DNA of 64,000 nucleotides, from NCBI GenBank assembly GCA_020284085.1, contig JACEVL010000340.1, positions 1 through 64,000 on the forward strand. The letters are read 5' to 3'. The notes below the pieces were generated by a model that saw only the letters and a program-made list of their open reading frames with translations, was not told where the DNA came from and did not search any database. Below are positions 47,031-64,000 of the stretch, piece after piece. This DNA comes from Aporrectodea caliginosa (lineage: Eukaryota; Annelida; Clitellata; Crassiclitellata; Lumbricidae). Positions within the stretch are counted from its first letter, which is position 1, and the number at the start of each line of letters is the position of its first letter. The position numbers were made by a program, and so were the translations under genes.

Positions 47031-47584
47031 TTCTGTTGTTTGGTATGGTCTGTATGAAGTTTAAATAGCATTTCTGGACCTTTCTTTACCAGGTCCAGTA
47101 AATATCATTTTGGCATTCTCAGTTATTCAACCATTATAGCTTATCTTTTCAGCATCACAAATTAATTTCAACATTAACGTGTATGTAACCAGAATGTGCA
47201 ATTAGCTGGAAAAAACAGAAACAAATTAATTAGTAATAAACACCAATAAATAAACGTGTGCGCATATCAAAACCAATCATTCTACCATTACCGGAAGCTA
47301 CAGCTGGTCATTTGTTGTGATAAATATTACATTTTAAATGACCATTTCTATTGCGACGTTATTTTTAACTGTGGGAGCTTGCCAGTGGGAACTTTTCTAG
47401 TTAGCTGAGCACCGATGCTGATGAAATAATAATGTTTGAACAAGGTTTGGCTTTCATAGTTTCATTATTTACCCAAACTAGTCAAGATAACCTGAAAAAT
47501 TTAAAATATATAAAACATTGAAACAGTTAAAAGTTTTGTGTTTGAAATAAACGTTCAGATATAGCTGAAAATGGATCCCAGAAC

Positions 47585-48429
47585 TAGGGTTGTTAATATC
47601 GGTTTTTTTGGCAAACCGATTATCGGTTTTAGAAATCCGATTTTAAACCGATTATCGTTTTTTATTGGCCTTCTTAGAAAATTTAATATATTATCATATA
47701 ATGCAAGTTACTGAAAACCGATAATCGCTATGCACGGTAACGTACATACACGTACGGGGTTCTACTATTACCTCGTTGGCTGTGGAAGACCACTTTATAT
47801 ACAGGCAATAATAGGTCCCTGTGGGGTTCTACTATTACCTCGTTGGCTGTGGAATCGGATTTCCGATTATCCGTTTATATATAAGAGGCAATAATACGTC
47901 GCTGTGGGGGTTCTACTATTACCTCGTTGGCTGTGGAAGACTCCGTTTTATATATAAGAGGCAGAATTCGATAATCGTTTTGTCAATAATGAAAACCGAT
48001 TATCGTTTTTGAAACCGATAATCGGATTTCCGATTAGGCCAAAAAAAAATATAGGTGTGTTTCCGGTAACAGTGGTTTTAAAAAATGGGTAGGTAGGTAG
48101 GAAAAAAATTTTATTTTGTAAAATAATTTTATGCAATGCTGTATCGTTGTATAATAATAAACGAATATATCGTCATCATATTTCACCTTGCTAAGGCCAA
48201 TTTTGCATAGATAATTAACGGTGCCCTTATTTACATACCTATGGCAAGGAAAGCAGTGTTATCAATGTTGCAAAGGTTAAATTCATGTGTCAATAAAAAA
48301 AATTTTTTTGAAAATTAATTAAAAAAAAATTTTTTCACAAAATTTTCCCAGTCGGGCCTAAAAAAGTGGGTCGGTCGGGTTACCGGAAACACCATTATTT
48401 TGTTTTGGCCTTATCGTTTAACATCCCTA
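47585..48429. mobile_element. hAT MITE with perfect 8-bp target duplication, copy 1
   Basis: Ends TAGGGTTGTTAATATCGG and GTTTAACATCCCTA; flanked by CCCAGAAC at 47577-47584 and 48430-48437. The interior has AACCGATAATCGG words and three tandem units of about 80 nt built on TTCTACTATTACCTCGTTGG. A second element is nested at 48054-48393. Confidence 0.92.
48054..48393. mobile_element. Element with GGTGTTTCCGGTAAC inverted ends, nested
   Basis: GGTGTGTTTCCGGTAAC at the left and GTTACCGGAAACACC at the right; interior poly-A/T-rich with GGTAGGTAGG/GGTCGGTCGG subterminal words. Absent from hAT copy 2 (54889), which shows that it is a later insertion. Confidence 0.75.
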
Positions 48430-48437
48430 CCCAGAAC

Positions 48438-49361
48438 GCTAACAACAGTCTCCATATCGTGTAAAATGCTTTTCCAAAAGTGCAGGCGGCTGTTGGGGTC
48501 CGGGTCAGACCCCTAATCACGGGAGCGAGCGCTGAGGGTCACATGATAGGTGATAGGTTGCTTTCGGCACCCTCGTTAGTCCCCAATTCAAAACTTTGCC
48601 CCTTAAAATATTCTTTGCCCTGCTAAAAAATTCCTGCGGACACCCATGGCTGGATTTGTTATCTAATGAATCGGAACATGCTGAGTAGACTCTGTGTTAT
48701 GACCCTGGACAAATTCTTTGTGTGCACTTTGTCTATATCACCATGTAACACAATTTGGTTGTGGCATAAGCTGAAATGGAAAGGTCCTGTTATGTGCAGA
48801 CCTTGTGTGTAGGACCTTGGAATTTGTCCAGTGGCAGCTCAGGTGCTGGAAGTTATGAATTGAACACCTTCCCTACGTTCCACTACGGACATGAGAGCTT
48901 TGCTTTTACTCTGTGGTGAATGTATGGTGTTCTTCATTAGCTGTCCTATTTAAAAAAATTAAACTGCACTGTATAGAATTTTATGGGTCCTACATGCATT
49001 GCATGTTGGCATTTGTTCCATCCGTCTTGTTTCTTCCACCTGTTGTATCTCTACTGGAACTGTCTAATGTTTTTGAACTCCCGATTGCTTTTTAAAGCAG
49101 CCATCCTCTTGACTCGTTGTTTATTATGATATAGGCGTTGCAGATCAGATGAGGTTAGATTGTTGTTATGTTAATGTTAACTCTGGTTGTTGCTTTAGTT
49201 TAAAAGGTATTAACTTATGTTGTTAACTTTTATTTTTAGCATTTTTTACCTTGTCACTGACAGTTAAATAAAGTTTCTGCAGTTGTACTAAATGAGCTTG
49301 TATATAATTAAGTGGCTCTTTTGCTTAACTAAATGACCATTCTACTGTTGCTCTGTTTTTA
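48438..49361. other. GRB2 5' region, nothing recognised
   Basis: Sequence before the first coding exon; no conserved peptide or repeat structure identified. Confidence 0.4.
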
Positions 49362-49363
49362 GG

Positions 49364-63799
<14,436 letters not shown>

Positions 63800-63884
63800 T
63801 GAGGATGAAACAACCGCGACCAGAGTTGGACACGATCGACAGTGTGTGACTGTGACATGATCAGAGAGAATGAACTGTCTGCTT

Positions 63885-63960
63885 GAAACTACACACACAT
63901 ACACCCACACAGACACACACACCCAAACACACAAGATTCTATATATATATATATAAATGT
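63885..63960. repeat. (CA)n and (TA)n in the GRB2 3' UTR
   Basis: ACACACATACACCC-type run followed by ATATATATATATA. No AATAAA seen before the window ends, so the transcript end may lie outside. Confidence 0.85.
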
Positions 63961-64000
63961 ATCTATTAACTCAACCAAGACTACTGATTTCTTAATTCAA

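Overview
The window is animal genomic DNA. Two intron-split genes for typical metazoan proteins can be assembled from it: an ASIC-like DEG/ENaC sodium channel (7092-30547) and a GRB2/drk/SEM-5 adaptor (49364-63799), both on the + strand. The rest is dense with LINEs, tRNA-derived SINEs, piggyBac, hAT, Tc1/mariner-type and fold-back elements and very long trinucleotide microsatellites. The mixture of RTE, L2/CR1 and RLE-type LINEs, a repeat-rich intergenic region and many TAGGCCTA words suggests a marine invertebrate (echinoderm, hemichordate, cephalochordate or lophotrochozoan); the sequence alone does not settle which.

Layout. 1-7091: an RTE/BovB-type LINE carrying its own nested insertion and tandem duplication, a second RTE fragment and an L2-like scrap. 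7092-30547: the channel gene in seven coding exons (7092-7674, 12759-12928, 13784-13871, 21413-21519, 23605-23703, 26347-26476, 30096-30547). Its introns hold an RLE-type retroelement, two SINEs, a hAT MITE with perfect target duplication, a 6-kb piggyBac that itself contains a CR1-like LINE that itself contains a CCCCCGGACAAAAC element, short elements with 9-bp target duplications, a minus-strand LINE, a 460-bp ATG array and a decayed minus-strand gene of an uncharacterised mobile-like family. 30548-45640: intergenic repeats, including a hAT-like element with ACCCGT-rich ends, an L2 LINE split into two opposite-facing halves by an apparent inversion, a fold-back Tc1/mariner-like element with an L2 copy (406-codon open frame) in one arm, and a BED-finger hAT relic. 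45640-63799: the GRB2 gene, with five coding exons (49364-49441, 51552-51649, 59424-59567, 61994-62153, 63614-63799) and a possible noncoding first exon near 45.7 kb.

The channel model closes exactly: 1629 nt, 542 residues, all splice phases compatible, 14 extracellular cysteines as expected for the ASIC fold. Three of its exons (13784, 21413, 23605) are too short to stand out as open frames, and the 26347 exon is hidden in one that would not be noticed. The adaptor model also closes: 666 nt, 221 residues, SH3-SH2-SH3. The two genes have no visible functional link; the channel would act in the plasma membrane and the adaptor in receptor tyrosine kinase to SOS/Ras signalling.

The most unusual material is in the GRB2 introns. 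The SH2 exon is squeezed between two large inverted-repeat elements that share GGGTCATTCC ends and TTAT target duplications, and one of them carries a copy of the beginning of the next intron, starting exactly at its splice donor. In the channel introns, two small elements share a GGGNNNNGGACA terminus and 9-bp target duplications and may be an undescribed Mutator-like family.
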